The position numbers were made by a program, and so were the translations under genes. From contig JASCIV010000109.1 of the NCBI GenBank assembly GCA_030374735.1, positions 1 to 45,408 on the forward strand: a stretch of DNA of 45,408 nt. The letters are read 5' to 3'. Of this stretch, positions 1-10,270 are shown one piece after another (positions within the stretch are counted from its first letter, which is position 1; each line of letters starts with the position of its first letter). The notes under the pieces were generated by a model. The model was not told the origin of the DNA. It was given only the letters and a program-made list of their open reading frames with translations, and did not search any database. This DNA comes from Gracilaria caudata. Taxonomy: Eukaryota > Rhodophyta > Florideophyceae > Gracilariales > Gracilariaceae.

Positions 1-2277
1 TGGAGAGGCTCTACCACCCAGCTACCTCTAAGAGGACGAGATCCCGAACTTCTCGGTGTGTTTTGGGTTTTCCCATTGCACTACACGAGTATCCCTTCTA
101 CACCTTCTAGGTTGAGCCCTCCGCGTGCTCCCTAGCCAAGCGACCACCGAACACCACTCTGGTTGTAGCTCGCTGCTGCTATACCACACCGAGCCTCTAT
201 ATACTGTGTCTATCTCCCTATACTAGGTGTAAAATATCTAAGTAATTATCTAAAATACCAGCAATGCTGTGTCAGCCATCCGGTGCATCCATGATACTCG
301 TGGACCAAATGCCGGCAACGCGAGCCACCAGGGTGGATGAGGACATGCTAGTATCAGTAGTTAGCATCGCACTGCGCGCAGGGAAAAACGACCAAATCGG
401 TAAAATCGACCCTCAGAGAGGTTGCACGACGACAAAATCCATATTACCTACCAGTTCACTCCAACTGCCTTCAAAAGCATCCCTTTTGTTACGTCATCTG
501 TGAGGTTCTCATTTGCTTTAGAGTGGGCTTGCGTTTTCTTTTCGTTTTTATTGGGATCGCGTATTAGACCTAAATGGTGAGTGTTTACTTCGTTCTGGTT
601 ATCTTTGTCTTTAGTTGGTTGTTTTCTTGTTTTGTGATGGACTTTTGTTCTGTGGGTATGGTTCGTCTATTCTTTTCTTTTCGTTGTAGTGCCATTTTCT
701 TTCGTTTCTTTGCGTTCTTAATTTTGCACTCTTATTTACTGATTTTGCCATGGGCCAGTCTTTCTCTTTTTGTTTGCTTTAAAAATTACTGAGTATATAT
801 ATTGGTTCGGTTTGTTTTGCCCTTCTCGGCTGGTACTCTCGAGTATTTGGGTTATCACACGCATTCTTTTTTGTGGTTTTGAAATGGTGGTTAAAAATTG
901 CTTTCAATAAATGGACAGAATGCTCTCAACAATAGCTTTTTAATCATATACAATTTGCTACATTATCTCCGCAATTTTCATGCCCACTGTAACAAATAAG
1001 GCCTTTTTTGTGCCAATTTTCTTGCAAATCCGGTGATAAAGAGTTTTTAAACCTAGATGTACATGTTTTGAAACTATTTGAAATACTCTTTTCTCTCAAA
1101 ACTAGTATGATTCAATACACAGCTTTGGAAGCCGTTCCCGCATCCTCCAGTGAAATGTTTTTGCAGCCTTACCTTCATCCCCCCTTCAAGCGAAATATCT
1201 TCCGGTGAACTGCCAAAACTGTTTAACTGCAGTCCTGTATGAATTCCCCTGCAGTTTGGTACACGAATACGAACATTTTGTCCAAGTTCTTCTAGGCAAC
1301 AAAAAGAGACAAGTTAGACAAGTTGTAAGCAGTCATCACCACGTAATTTGCATGACAATGATGAACGTGTCACAACCGCCACCGTTCCGGGTTCCGTACT
1401 TAACCACATTCCGTTGACACTAACATCCATTGCTGAGGGAAGACACTTTCTGTACGCTCTGCATGCAAGCAAAGCAATTGCTCACACGGCAAGACACGCA
1501 TAGGCACAATTTCGGCGACCGGCGTCCTTCAATTGGTGCCAATTTAAGAGAAATAGCATCCTGACGAGTGCGTGGCCGCTCTCACTGTTGCTCACCACCA
1601 TTCTTTCTCGCAAAAACTTGCGACGAGCGCGGCTTTTCCGCAGTCCGCGAGGCTTTGATTGTGAGTTGCGGCCGCCTCACGTCCTTGAAACGCTTTTTGT
1701 CGCACCTCCTACAGTGCTCCCCCAGTAGTCAGAGAAAAGGCGCATTCAGTGCTCGGTTTGGGCAATCTTGTCATATTCCAGTTTCAAAATTCCGATGGGG
1801 CATAACACTCCAAGCCCATTTCGCTGACCGAGTGTATCGAACTCGAGGCGTACAAAGGCCCGCTCTCGAGACTTCGAGCGACGACATCTTTCTCCTTTCG
1901 TCAGTTGAACATTGGAGCATATTGGAATCGTTTAAAAAGATTTAGGCATGTGTTTACTCTCCAAGCAGCAAACACGCTATATTGACAAAAATAATTTCCA
2001 ATTTCTTTGGAAACCCGCCTCTTCCATCTGGAATACCACTTCTTCCAAAGGAACAAAGCTCTTTCATGGGCATACGGCACAGAGCGCCTGACATTTTGTA
2101 CTGTCGATCAAGGCGATCGTGATCAAGTTGTATGAGATACAAGCCCTGTCACAAGACAAAGCGCAGAAAGAGCGGCATGACACACTTCACTTGACTTGGC
2201 ACTCTGCAGCCTCGAGAATACATGAGCCGCCACAACAGCATGCATCACGCGCTGCACCGCTGTTTCTGGGGAGGCAG
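1..2277. other. Left-end intergenic region, no supported gene
   Basis: No convincing gene. Positions 1-250 are C/T-rich with TATA-like stretches and could be the edge of a repeat or an LTR, but no terminal repeat or partner copy is visible in the window. Positions 520-800 are strongly T and G rich on the plus strand, and the open frame there (574-792) is a hydrophobic artefact of that skew. Positions 880-1450 are AT-rich without a coding signal. Longer open frames (for example 1568-1945) begin at non-ATG codons and resemble no family I know. Confidence 0.5.
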
Positions 2278-2643
2278 ATGGCCCTCCCACGTGAGCCAGG
2301 AGCGTTCAATGTTCCGACGGGAGACCAAAAACAGATTCCAGGCAATGGTTCACGCTGCACATGCTTAACAACCAGCGCTTTTGGCCACGAAATAAGTGCA
2401 GAGTTTTGCCGATCCGCCTCCACTGGAGGCCGATTGGCGAATGATTCGCTAAACGACCGCGTGTTGGGCATGTGGATTGTTTTTATTGTGAGCACAAAGA
2501 ACGCAGAAGCAATAATGAGTGCTGAACTTACCGTTCGAACTTCCCGTGAATGCCCTGTTTTCTCTGTAGTCGATGAACGCGAGAGCTTTTACTATGCCTT
2601 ACGTAAAGGCTCTCAGTCGGTACCGTTTCGAATACACCAGTAA
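2278..2643 (+). CDS. Doubtful hypothetical protein, 121 aa
   Basis: Open frame from the first in-frame ATG at 2278 to TAA at 2641-2643. The frame stays open upstream to about 2119 but only with a non-ATG start. The product has two or three clustered cysteines near residues 27-29 and one short hydrophobic stretch in the middle (around a WIVFIV segment). It has no clear signal peptide and resembles no family I recognise. It ends about 105 bases before the TATA box of the next gene, so it would be a separate transcript. The opposite strand is also open over much of it (2187-2495), which weakens the case. It may be non-coding. Confidence 0.22.
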   Translation: MALPREPGAFNVPTGDQKQIPGNGSRCTCLTTSAFGHEISAEFCRSASTGGRLANDSLNDRVLGMWIVFIVSTKNAEAIMSAELTVRTSRECPVFSVVDERESFYYALRKGSQSVPFRIHQ

Positions 2644-2747
2644 GATATCTAAGTTCCGGAAAAAAATGGTTAACAGCCCGGGTGTCTTTATCTTCGATCC
2701 CATTTTGCACATTTCCCCCGTTTCCCAGGGACAGCTCTGATCGCTGC

Positions 2748-2755
2748 TATAAAAG
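2748..2755 (+). promoter_or_regulatory. TATA box of the small secreted Cys-rich gene
   Basis: TATAAAAG lies 151 bases upstream of the ATG at 2899, which predicts transcription starting near 2775-2780 and a leader of about 120 bases. The ATG at 2770 falls before the predicted start. The same core is used by the RidA-like gene (5383). Confidence 0.7.
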
Positions 2756-2898
2756 ACCAGCTGGAGGAGATGCTTGGTTCACCGACAAAATATTCCATCG
2801 ACAGTCGAAGTCAGAACCTCAACATATTCGTAAGCATCGAACAAAATCTGTGAGGCTCAGACAGCCAGTACTGCAGCCACAAGAATCTCATTACCCCG

Positions 2899-3159
2899 AT
2901 GACGCGCTTTGTCTTCATATTGATGGTGCTTTTTCTCACGCTCATTGTACAAGTTTCGGCACGCTGTGGTCTTTGCACCCGCAATCGTTGTTCTTGCATT
3001 GAACCAAGTGGTGGCGGAATTATAGGGGCGGATATTTACTTCTGTCACCGAAATCCCCCGCGATGCTCCTGTGGCGAGAAGAACAATCCTGGTTGCCCCG
3101 CTCCTCTTCCTGTCTTACAGAGTGCGGTCCGAGCCGAGTTGTCGACGAGTATGGTTTAA
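2899..3159 (+). CDS. Small secreted cysteine-rich protein, 86 aa
   Basis: The ATG at 2899 is the first one after the predicted transcription start. Residues 1-21 form a classic signal peptide: a basic start, a long Phe/Leu/Ile/Val core and an Ala-type cleavage site ending VSA. The mature part of about 65 residues has eight cysteines, spaced CxxC-x4-CxC, then C-x6-CxC-x7-C, with an R-C-S-C sequence in the second group and R-C-S-C in the first, suggesting two related disulphide units joined by a Gly-rich linker. The tail is not Cys-rich. No family is recognised and no function is proposed. It is likely secreted or cell-wall associated. The TATA box and signal peptide make it more credible than a random short frame. 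Possible polyadenylation signal AATAAA at 3508. Confidence 0.65.
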   Translation: MTRFVFILMVLFLTLIVQVSARCGLCTRNRCSCIEPSGGGIIGADIYFCHRNPPRCSCGEKNNPGCPAPLPVLQSAVRAELSTSMV

Positions 3160-3839
3160 TTTGTCGCTGATTTGTTTGTGGGCAACATGAACAAAATGAG
3201 AGGTTCGAAACTCAAAGCACGATATGATCTTTATCTGCTGCATTTACTGGAACGACGAGGAGATGAATAGTGTTGCCTCTCAAAGTAAATCTGTATCACG
3301 TTCTCACATTTCGTATCGGCATTGTTTGATGCCTTTCTTGCTGCGTTCCTTCCTGTCGCCGTTTGCGTTGTTAATGTCTACGAAGGGTATAAACATGTTG
3401 GCTTTCACAATATACAGGGGTATCTTAAAGCGAGGGTGAGCTTCTGTTTATTCAGTTCAAATGATGTCATGCGATCCCAACGCCCTCCTTAGCAACTACT
3501 GAGCTCAATAAAGGGCGGCATGCAACTTTGCTTGAAGCTCTCAGCCTTATTTGTTCTCATACGTCCATGCGGTATGAAGGGTTAAAAGGATAACCCTTTA
3601 CCCCACAAGTGCGCTCTTTCAATCTCCCTTTCACAACGAAGGGTCGTCCACTGCTTGCTTGCTTTCGCTCTGTCATGGACATCGCAGTGGCTAGCGTTTT
3701 CGTCAGAAACGAAAAGTGACAATAGTGAAGAGAACTCGGGCGACAAAAGTGTGTAAAGTCGACAACCAACGATCAAGCGAGTCACACGGAAGTTTTGGTA
3801 TGCAGCTGCTGCTCGTTGCGCTTCGCGTCGTCTCAACCA
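3160..3839. other. 3' region of the secreted gene and intergenic
   Basis: No supported gene. It contains a TATA-like sequence (tataaa at 3388-3393) and an AATAAA at 3508-3513, the latter possibly ending the upstream transcript. The 12 bases around 3565-3576 (tccatgcggtat) recur immediately at the TATA box of the RidA-like gene (about 5374-5385), which may be a duplicated promoter fragment or chance. Confidence 0.4.
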
Positions 3840-4324
3840 TCAAGTGGTGGCCTGCGCACTCGTACGGTTCGTACAACCGTTCAAGGCACTGGCCGCATTA
3901 AGCACCACGCTCTCGCGTTTGAGCCATGCGCACCACGCTACCACTGCCAACACGCCGCTCGCCATTGGGTGCAGCGCCTCTAGTATCCACAACGTGTTGA
4001 ACATTTTCTTGATCAACGCGTTCGCATGCATCACCGGATGCGCGTCCAGTGTGGGCAGCGCGTCGCGCAACGCCGTGCGCCAAGAGAGTAGCGGAGTAAC
4101 AATGGAATCAGCACACCCGTCCTCGACGTCGCGCGCGCGGCGTCGAGCTCGGCTTGCACATGTTTCGAAAGCTGTGTCTGTGACGGCGCGTTCGCGGCAC
4201 GTTCGCGGCAACAACCGTGTCTAACGCGCGCACTCGAGTTGCAATTCGTCCGAAGATACACAAAACGACGGCGCCAATGAACCAAACTAGGCAGCAGGCC
4301 GGTATGCAACACGCCGGCCGTCAT
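3840..4324 (-). pseudogene. Broken or intron-split membrane-protein reading frame
   Basis: GC-rich stretch whose minus strand reads like coding sequence in two frames. From about 4320 down to 4150 one frame gives a Cys/Trp-containing hydrophobic helix (CLVWFIGAVVLCIFG) followed by basic residues. From about 4210 down to 3840 a second frame gives an acidic/helical segment and another membrane-like helix (GVLAVVAWCAWL) before a TGA stop. The first frame is preceded by an in-frame TGA near 4323 that separates it from a further open stretch up to about 4590. Neither frame has a good ATG. It could be a pseudogene with one stop and one frameshift, or a gene with short introns whose splice sites I could not settle. 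The plus strand is also open in part. Confidence 0.3.
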
Positions 4325-4389
4325 GACCCGCGTAACGAGAGCGCGGCGAAGAAGCGCGCCAGGAGTAGGTCGAGAGCAGAAGCCGCGCG

Positions 4390-4611
4390 GTGCGGCGCCG
4401 TTGGCGCTATGGAGTCGCGCGCGGCTGCGGGCGAGTCATTGAGAGGGGATGGGTGGCGGCGCGCTACCCTTGCGCACTGACGACGACGTGCACAGAGAGG
4501 TGTCCGCCGACGCTGTCGGCGTGGCAGCGCTTTGTGCAGCTGCACGACAGTGAGGGGAACGCCGTCTTCGTGCGCGACGGGCCCCTGCAAAAGTCTTACA
4601 CTATCGTTTGA
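4390..4611 (+). CDS. Possible 3' exon of an unknown gene
   Basis: Open frame ending in TGA at 4609-4611. It has strong G/C at third codon positions and a product that looks like folded protein: a Cys-rich part (GCGR, CxxxC spacing) and then WQRFVQLHDSEGNAVFV with a basic tail. There is no ATG at its left edge, so it would need an upstream exon. It lies on the strand opposite to the membrane-protein frames at 3840-4324. I cannot say which strand is expressed. Confidence 0.25.
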   Translation: MRRRWRYGVARGCGRVIERGWVAARYPCALTTTCTERCPPTLSAWQRFVQLHDSEGNAVFVRDGPLQKSYTIV

Positions 4612-5382
4612 CTGGCATCGTCACAGTTTTGGGGGACTTCGCTACACAAAGTTACATGTCATTTCCCCTCTCTTCCCTGTTCCGCCCGATCATCATCATC
4701 ATCATGATCATGATATTCGTGACAAAAAGTCGCGCACTATTTCGGGATCCGTTTTTGGTGAGGAAAACTCAGATCGGAAACCACGAAGGTCAGCGTCGCA
4801 TGCGCCGGTGTCAAAATTCCCTCAACTCCATCTACCTTTCGTAGAATGGCTTTCCATGAGAGCCTCTCACCAGGCATTGGGTGAAGGGTTTACGCTCTCT
4901 GGAAAGGGGTTTGAACCACATTCCCGATTTGCTAGTTTGTGAAGACGTGTTTGTCCTGCGACGTTGTGTGTTGAAGCACAGGAACCCCCGTCGTTTCTTA
5001 CGAGATGAAAACAGAACCATCGGATTGGAAAACCTCGTAGACCTGTTCTAACGGTAGGGGTTCATCAGAGCAATGGATGTTGTCGAAGCTTTCAGGGAGA
5101 ACGCGACAATAAGATGGTTCCTCCAAGCCAAACGACAAATTCACGAGAATCATGAATAGTACGTCGGGTATTCTTCGGAACAGCAAAGCTTTCGAGAATG
5201 GGTGGTGAGTGTGAGTAACTTCATCGTACCATCCACTTTGGAGTGAGCCAACACTTCACGAACAAGTCCCGAGCTTTGCATCATCATCATCACAACGCGG
5301 TTTTTCCTTTCAAGGAATGGTAGTTCGCGCATTTCTTTGCACTTATTCGAAGATATAACCTCTCACCTGCTCCTCCATGCGG
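4612..5382. other. Intergenic
   Basis: No supported gene. It contains a short CAT/ATG simple repeat at about 4690-4715 and a second at 5280-5293. The remaining open frames are short and overlap on both strands. Confidence 0.5.
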
Positions 5383-5390
5383 TATAAAAG
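5383..5390 (+). promoter_or_regulatory. TATA box of the RidA-like gene
   Basis: TATAAAAG lies 113 bases before the ATG at 5496. The predicted leader (about 5413-5495) is pyrimidine-rich and has no upstream ATG, which supports the chosen start. Confidence 0.75.
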
Positions 5391-5495
5391 CCGGTGTTGA
5401 ACAAAACCTGAGGCATTTTCTAGTCTCCGTTCAGCTCCATTTCTCAGTCTGGTCTTCACCTCCTTCCAAGCGCATCTTACAAAGCACCACCCGTC

Positions 5496-6011
5496 ATGAA
5501 CACCCGCTCTGTCTATATCGTGCTCGCACTATTTCTCTTCATCCAAAATGCCAATGCCAGCTTCTTCTGTCGCGGGCGTAGAAACCGCCGCCTTGTGATC
5601 ATTAACCCGCCCACTCTCCCCGACCCTACCCCCTTTGGTTACTCCCAAATCGTGGTTGACACCAAGAATGCAGTCGCCCATGTGGCCGGACTAAATGCAG
5701 TGAACCAGACGGGCTCCATCGTTGGTGACACTCTCGCTGAACAGCTTGAACAAACCCTAATCAACGTTGGACTGGCATTGGAGGCGGTTGAGGCGGATAT
5801 GGGCGATCTTTTGAAAGCCATAGTTGTGTTTGTCGGTGTTGATGCAGGTACTGGACTTGCTCTATTGGAGGCAACCGAGATGCAGGGACCGCCAGCACCG
5901 CCAAATGTTGTATTTACTGCCGAGTCTCTCGCGTTGGAGGAACTCCTAGTTGAGATGCAAGTTGATGTAGCCGTCTCCGAATCGTTTGTGAGGCGCTTGG
6001 TATGTTACTAG
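5496..6011 (+). CDS. Secreted RidA/YjgF/YER057c-family protein, 171 aa
   Basis: Residues 1-21 are a signal peptide (hydrophobic VYIVLALFLFIQ core, cleavage after ANA). A short basic linker follows, then a full Rid domain at about residues 46-168: the YSQ start, a GDTLAEQLEQTLINVG helix, an AIVVFVGV strand and a C-terminal LVEMQVDVAV strand. Rid proteins are trimeric and usually cytosolic, mitochondrial or plastid; the canonical subfamily hydrolyses reactive enamines/imines using a conserved arginine in a PAR(S/T) sequence. Here the corresponding place reads PPAPPNVVF, so that arginine is absent, as in several non-deaminating Rid subfamilies. Secretion is also unusual. The TATA-driven promoter resembles that of the small Cys-rich gene. 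The family is clear; the function is unknown and canonical deaminase activity is doubtful. Confidence 0.88.
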   Translation: MNTRSVYIVLALFLFIQNANASFFCRGRRNRRLVIINPPTLPDPTPFGYSQIVVDTKNAVAHVAGLNAVNQTGSIVGDTLAEQLEQTLINVGLALEAVEADMGDLLKAIVVFVGVDAGTGLALLEATEMQGPPAPPNVVFTAESLALEELLVEMQVDVAVSESFVRRLVCY

Positions 6012-6967
6012 ATGTCTTTGAGTCACGACTGCAGATGATTGCTCAGTGTCTCTCAGACATGGAGCTGAGGAAAGTGAAGAGCTTCGCGTTCATGTGAAGA
6101 GAGAACGGGAATCCTACGGTAAGACTACAATTTGGTGTCAAGGGACTGAATGAAGACAGAGGTATGATCCATTTTGCGTGCCGTTCGGATAGCTTAAATG
6201 TTGGCTGTGCAACATGAAAAAGGGTTGGATGATGGATAGGAAGGTATGTTTACAACTCCAAGAGTTGAAGAACAAGATATCTGACTTTAAAATTTGATTA
6301 GAGAATACCCGCATCAGTTGTTATCGTTCCTGAAGAGAGAAGACTTTTGTAGAATTTACTTCAACGCGGACGTCGGTGAAGTCACATTATGAGGCCAAGA
6401 CAAACGTGAGAAATGTCGAGCGTAATGCGTCAGACGATGATCACTGTTGCTGCGCGCAGTGTGGAATTGAATGCTCTATTTCATAAAGATTGACGCATAA
6501 CGACTTCAAATTGATGTTGTACTTCATGCCAGACGCTTGTGGCGGATGCGAAGCATCGAGGGCGGCGTGGGCGCTCTGCGAGTGGTGTGACGGTTGGGGG
6601 TGGAGGAGGGTTGGGAAGAGTGGTTGATGTTGGAAGCGATTTGCGCTTTGGCATTGGTTTTTTTCACTTGCGCGTCTTCCCTTTCTTTCTCCTGGCCATG
6701 CGGCGGTCGCAGCAGACAGAGCACGCAAGCGCTTAGCGATAGGACGCTTGCGCGAGCGCAGACGGGAGATCCTCGTTGCTGTCAAAGTGCTATCTCGCTG
6801 GGCAGTAGCTTCACAGCGTTCGTTGCGAGTGCGTACTGAGTTCAACGGTCGTGCTTCGCTCTGAGCATTTGTAGTCACGGTGAAAGACGATGTTGTCGCT
6901 GCCGATGAATGTTGAAGGCAGCATTACAAGGTGAGCAGAGAGCTGGTATATGTGTATCTACATAGTT
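6012..6967. other. Intergenic
   Basis: No supported gene. Positions 6530-6860 are GC-richer and open in several frames on both strands (for example minus 6441-6878, non-ATG start, very basic), but no frame shows a recognisable domain. Confidence 0.45.
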
Positions 6968-7397
6968 TTTGTGCTGGCATTAATGGTGTGAGCGATCACG
7001 TTGATGAGCGAAAGAATGTTTGGCTCAAAAATAGTGGAGGGCGGAGAAACGGGGAATATTACGAGAACAGACCGTTCAGGAACGCATGAGAGAGAGCCGT
7101 GAGCTTGAAGGGCTCGAGAGCGTCGGCAACAAGTCCACCAAGCGCGGGGAAGAGATGTGGAATTGCAAAAAGTGCTAGGATGCGGCACCCTAGCTAGTAG
7201 TGTGGGACATCGTTTTAAACGGTCCGTTTATGGTTTTGCCAGAAAGGCTGTACTGTATTTTGTACAAAAAGCTGCGCTTCAGGCAGAGCCTTCCACAGAG
7301 GCGATTCGCGAGCGGCGTTTGAGGGAAGACTGAATCCGCCTGGCGAAGATAGCAGGTTGAAACTTGAAAGCGGGGCTGCGCAGGACGTTGAAGGGTC
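6968..7397 (+). repeat. Dispersed direct repeat, left copy
   Basis: About 430 bases that align, with substitutions and several indels, to 9841-10214 in the same orientation. Shared blocks include TTTGTGCTGGC, TGTTTGGCTC, AGTGGAGGGCGG, ACAGACCGTTCAG, GAGGCGATTCG and GTTGAAGGGTC. No continuous open frame is conserved between the copies, so it looks like a non-coding or decayed repeat. The two copies flank the ankyrin gene. Confidence 0.7.
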
Positions 7398-7562
7398 ATT
7401 ATGTTAGGGACATCCCCATACAAGGTTCTGACGATTGTTTATCTCTATACTTCGTACAGACCATGTCTCCCGGTCACGTTGGGCAGCTCATGCGTGTTTC
7501 CGATGAACGTGCGTTGAGAACGAGACGCGGCTATACCAAAGCTTGGGGGATTAACCTTACAT

Positions 7563-8507
7563 TCAACGAGCGCCCCATCTTCCGAGCAGCCAAGCAGCGG
7601 ACTCGCCGCGGAGGTTCTGCCGCTGCGGATCGGCTCCAGCCTGCAATAGAATGCCATAAACTTGTCGATTGCTATAGGTCGCTGCGGCATGCAACGCGGT
7701 ATTGCCATTTCGTGTGACAGCATTCAGCTGGGCCCCGTACCTCAACAACAGATCCACAATCGTCGCATTCCCATCACATGCTGCCATGTACAGAGGCGCG
7801 AAACCCGACCTGTTGAAGGCGTTCACGTTCGCGCCTGCCCGCAGCAAGAGGTGGACTGCTTCTGTTTGCTCAAACATAACAGCAGAATGTAAAGGAGTAC
7901 CATTGTCATCCTCGTAATGAATTGAAGCTCCCGCTTGCAACAGCTGTTGCATTGTCTGCAAATGTCCTCGTCCACTTGCCATGGCGAGTGGGGTAAAGCC
8001 AGACCTTCCTTTATAGTCAACTTGAGCCCCTGCTTGGAGCAGCTGTTGCGCTATTGCGGATAAGCCATGGAAAGCGGCCCACAATAGAGGCGTTCCGCCT
8101 TCTGCGTCTGTAACGTTGACCGCCGCACCCGCCCTCAGCAACAGCTGAACAATGTCCGCGGAGCCTACCCTAACTGCGTGATGTAGGGCGGTGTAGCCTA
8201 AGTTGTCTGCAATATCTAGTCGACAGCGATATTGAAGGAGAAGTTGTATTACCTCGACCCGTTTATAATCTACAGCCAGCATTAAAGCAGTCGCCCCCTG
8301 ATTCTTGTCTCTGCGATTCGGGTCGGCACCATTCTGCAGCAGAAACCTAACCACTGCCAAGTGTCCACGCGAGGCTGCCTTCATCAAAGCATTCTCACCA
8401 TATCGGCCTTCACGATTAATACTCACACTTCCGCTGTTTAGCTTTCGCACCACCTTCTCTAGATTTCCAGTAGCAGCGGCGGTCACAAAAGATGTCTGGT
8501 TGCCCAT
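7563..8507 (-). CDS. Ankyrin-repeat protein with possible N-myristoylation site, 314 aa
   Basis: The ATG is at 8507. Almost the whole protein is ankyrin repeats of about 33 residues, roughly eight or nine, with typical signatures such as GENALMKAASRGHLAVVRFLL, GYTALHHAVRVGSADIVQLLL and NGNTALHAAA; the last repeats are slightly degenerate before a short C-terminal tail. The N-terminus starts MGNQTS: Gly at position 2 and Thr/Ser at 5-6 fit the N-myristoylation consensus, suggesting membrane anchoring of a protein-binding scaffold. There is no other domain, signal peptide or membrane span. Partner and pathway cannot be told. The gene is a single exon and is flanked by the two copies of a diverged repeat (6968-7397 and 9841-10214). 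Confidence 0.92.
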   Translation of the reverse strand: MGNQTSFVTAAATGNLEKVVRKLNSGSVSINREGRYGENALMKAASRGHLAVVRFLLQNGADPNRRDKNQGATALMLAVDYKRVEVIQLLLQYRCRLDIADNLGYTALHHAVRVGSADIVQLLLRAGAAVNVTDAEGGTPLLWAAFHGLSAIAQQLLQAGAQVDYKGRSGFTPLAMASGRGHLQTMQQLLQAGASIHYEDDNGTPLHSAVMFEQTEAVHLLLRAGANVNAFNRSGFAPLYMAACDGNATIVDLLLRYGAQLNAVTRNGNTALHAAATYSNRQVYGILLQAGADPQRQNLRGESAAWLLGRWGAR

Positions 8508-9840
8508 TGTCGAGGCCTGTCGATGACAAGCAAGATTCGCTTCAGCAGCACAGAGCGCTGCCTGTGCGCTTTAAGGCGGAAAGCGGAATTGTCATTCCCA
8601 CACACATAAAGAGAAAGGCAACGGAACGAGTGCCTGTTGCAAAATGTATATGAATGACCCAGTTCACAAAGACATAATCATATACCTAACCTTCTCTGTT
8701 CGCACCGCCAAATCAAAATCGTCCAAAAGTTACATAAGACTTGCTTGTTCGCAGGTGTTTCGGGGCGTGTTCCATGCATAAGAGCCCAGGGTCGAGGAAG
8801 AACTGTTGCGATCTTTGTTCAGCTTTAGGCCATGTTTCGGGAGTTACGCCCGTGAATATGTCCACGGTCCGCTGAGAACGGTGTTCACTTGCCTGTCACG
8901 CTTAACCCTTCGAGTGAAGACACCCAACCGTCGAGACCCGTCAGATGCGCTCTCAAACTGTCGAACTCTGTTACATTGAAACGCTTCAGATAGCAAAGAG
9001 AATGGGACTTTCTACAGTTTGCTGAGAACTCTGCTGCCTCGGCATGTCCGACCAGCTTCTGCCACCCCGCGCTGCCATTTTGCGCGCACACTGATCACGA
9101 CTGATGTGTGGGCACAGGTAGGAACGTTCCCGTTGGTAACATTACGGAAGGAATGCACTCTTCCAAGACACTCGTGTACTGTCATACAACTGCTCATCAT
9201 GATCACGCTGTGTACGCCTTCAAGGCTGCAGGCAACCATGCCAATAGATAAAGTCATTTCACGTCGCTGACAGTATGGATTTGTGAATCACATGACGCTA
9301 GAGATGGCGAAGAAGAGTAAAGTTAGGGCTTCCACGGCAGTTCCCAAACTGAGAACGATGAGCAGATGAGAGAATTGCACACACAAACGAGATGGCTGCG
9401 TAGGTGATTGTAGCCTTCAAGACGAAAATAAGGGCCCTTTGGCGCGGCACATTCGTGCCCCAAGAGGTCTGATGGAGCACAGCCACGCGGTATTTGTGAT
9501 CGTCATAACCTTGACAAAGGGACTTGCTGGTAATGTTAGGTTTGCGAGTAGACACCAGTTCATGCAAGCTGACGCAATCCGGGCTGCGCAGCTGAGTAGC
9601 CGGACAAAGGGGGCAAGACTGAAGATATGACGGTGGCGCAAAACTTTTGCTGGTCGGCAAACAGGTTATAACAAGAAAATAAGGGCGTGGACGAATCGAG
9701 GGCCATTCGCATGATGCTACAAATATGCACACGAAGAAAATTTGCATTTTGAAGACTGATCGTGTGCGACGGTACAGGAGGTGAGACATGCATAATGTCA
9801 ACCATGATGGTCGGATAAGAGGGTTGTAAGGTTACCTCGC
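8508..9840. other. Intergenic upstream of the ankyrin gene
   Basis: No supported gene. Short open frames overlap on both strands. The longest (minus 9298-9801) is Cys- and Ser-rich, lacks a recognisable domain, and shows no third-position bias that I can see. Confidence 0.5.
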
Positions 9841-10214
9841 TTTGTGCTGGCGTCAATGGTGTCAGCGATCATGTTGAATGAGCGCAAGACTGTTTGGCTC
9901 GAAGTACGAAGGTAGTGGAGGGCGGGGAAAACGGGGAATGATAAGAAAACAGACCGTTCAGAAAAGCATGAAAGGAGACATGGGCTTGGAGGCTCGAGAG
10001 CGCCAGCAACGACTCGTCCATCAAGCGCGACGTGATGTGGAGACGCACCAAGGTGCTGGGGGGTGACACTGGCGTGGGACACTGTTCATAAGAAAGGCTA
10101 TACAAAAGGCTGCTTGAGGCAGAGGCGATTCGAGAGGGGCGTTTGAGGGAAGGCTACTTACGCTTGGCGAATACAGCGGGTTGAAAGCAGAGCGACGCAG
10201 GAAGTTGAAGGGTC
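9841..10214 (+). repeat. Dispersed direct repeat, right copy
   Basis: Second, shorter copy (about 374 bases) of the repeat at 6968-7397, same orientation. It lacks an internal stretch present in the left copy. No terminal inverted repeats or target-site duplication are evident, so I cannot assign it to a transposon class. Confidence 0.7.
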
Positions 10215-10270
10215 TATCTGCAAAGTACAAACAACTTGTGTACTCCTACCCTCTTTCTAGCTTCCGGCTG

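Noticed and set aside
1..250. Possible LTR end
   Set aside because: No partner copy, terminal dinucleotides, primer-binding site or target duplication can be shown within the window.
574..792. Hydrophobic 72-codon frame
   Set aside because: Explained by T/G-rich low-complexity sequence; not a convincing membrane protein.
1568..1945. 125-codon plus-strand frame
   Set aside because: GTG start and no recognisable feature.
9298..9801. 167-codon minus-strand frame
   Set aside because: No domain or codon bias, and open frames exist on the other strand.
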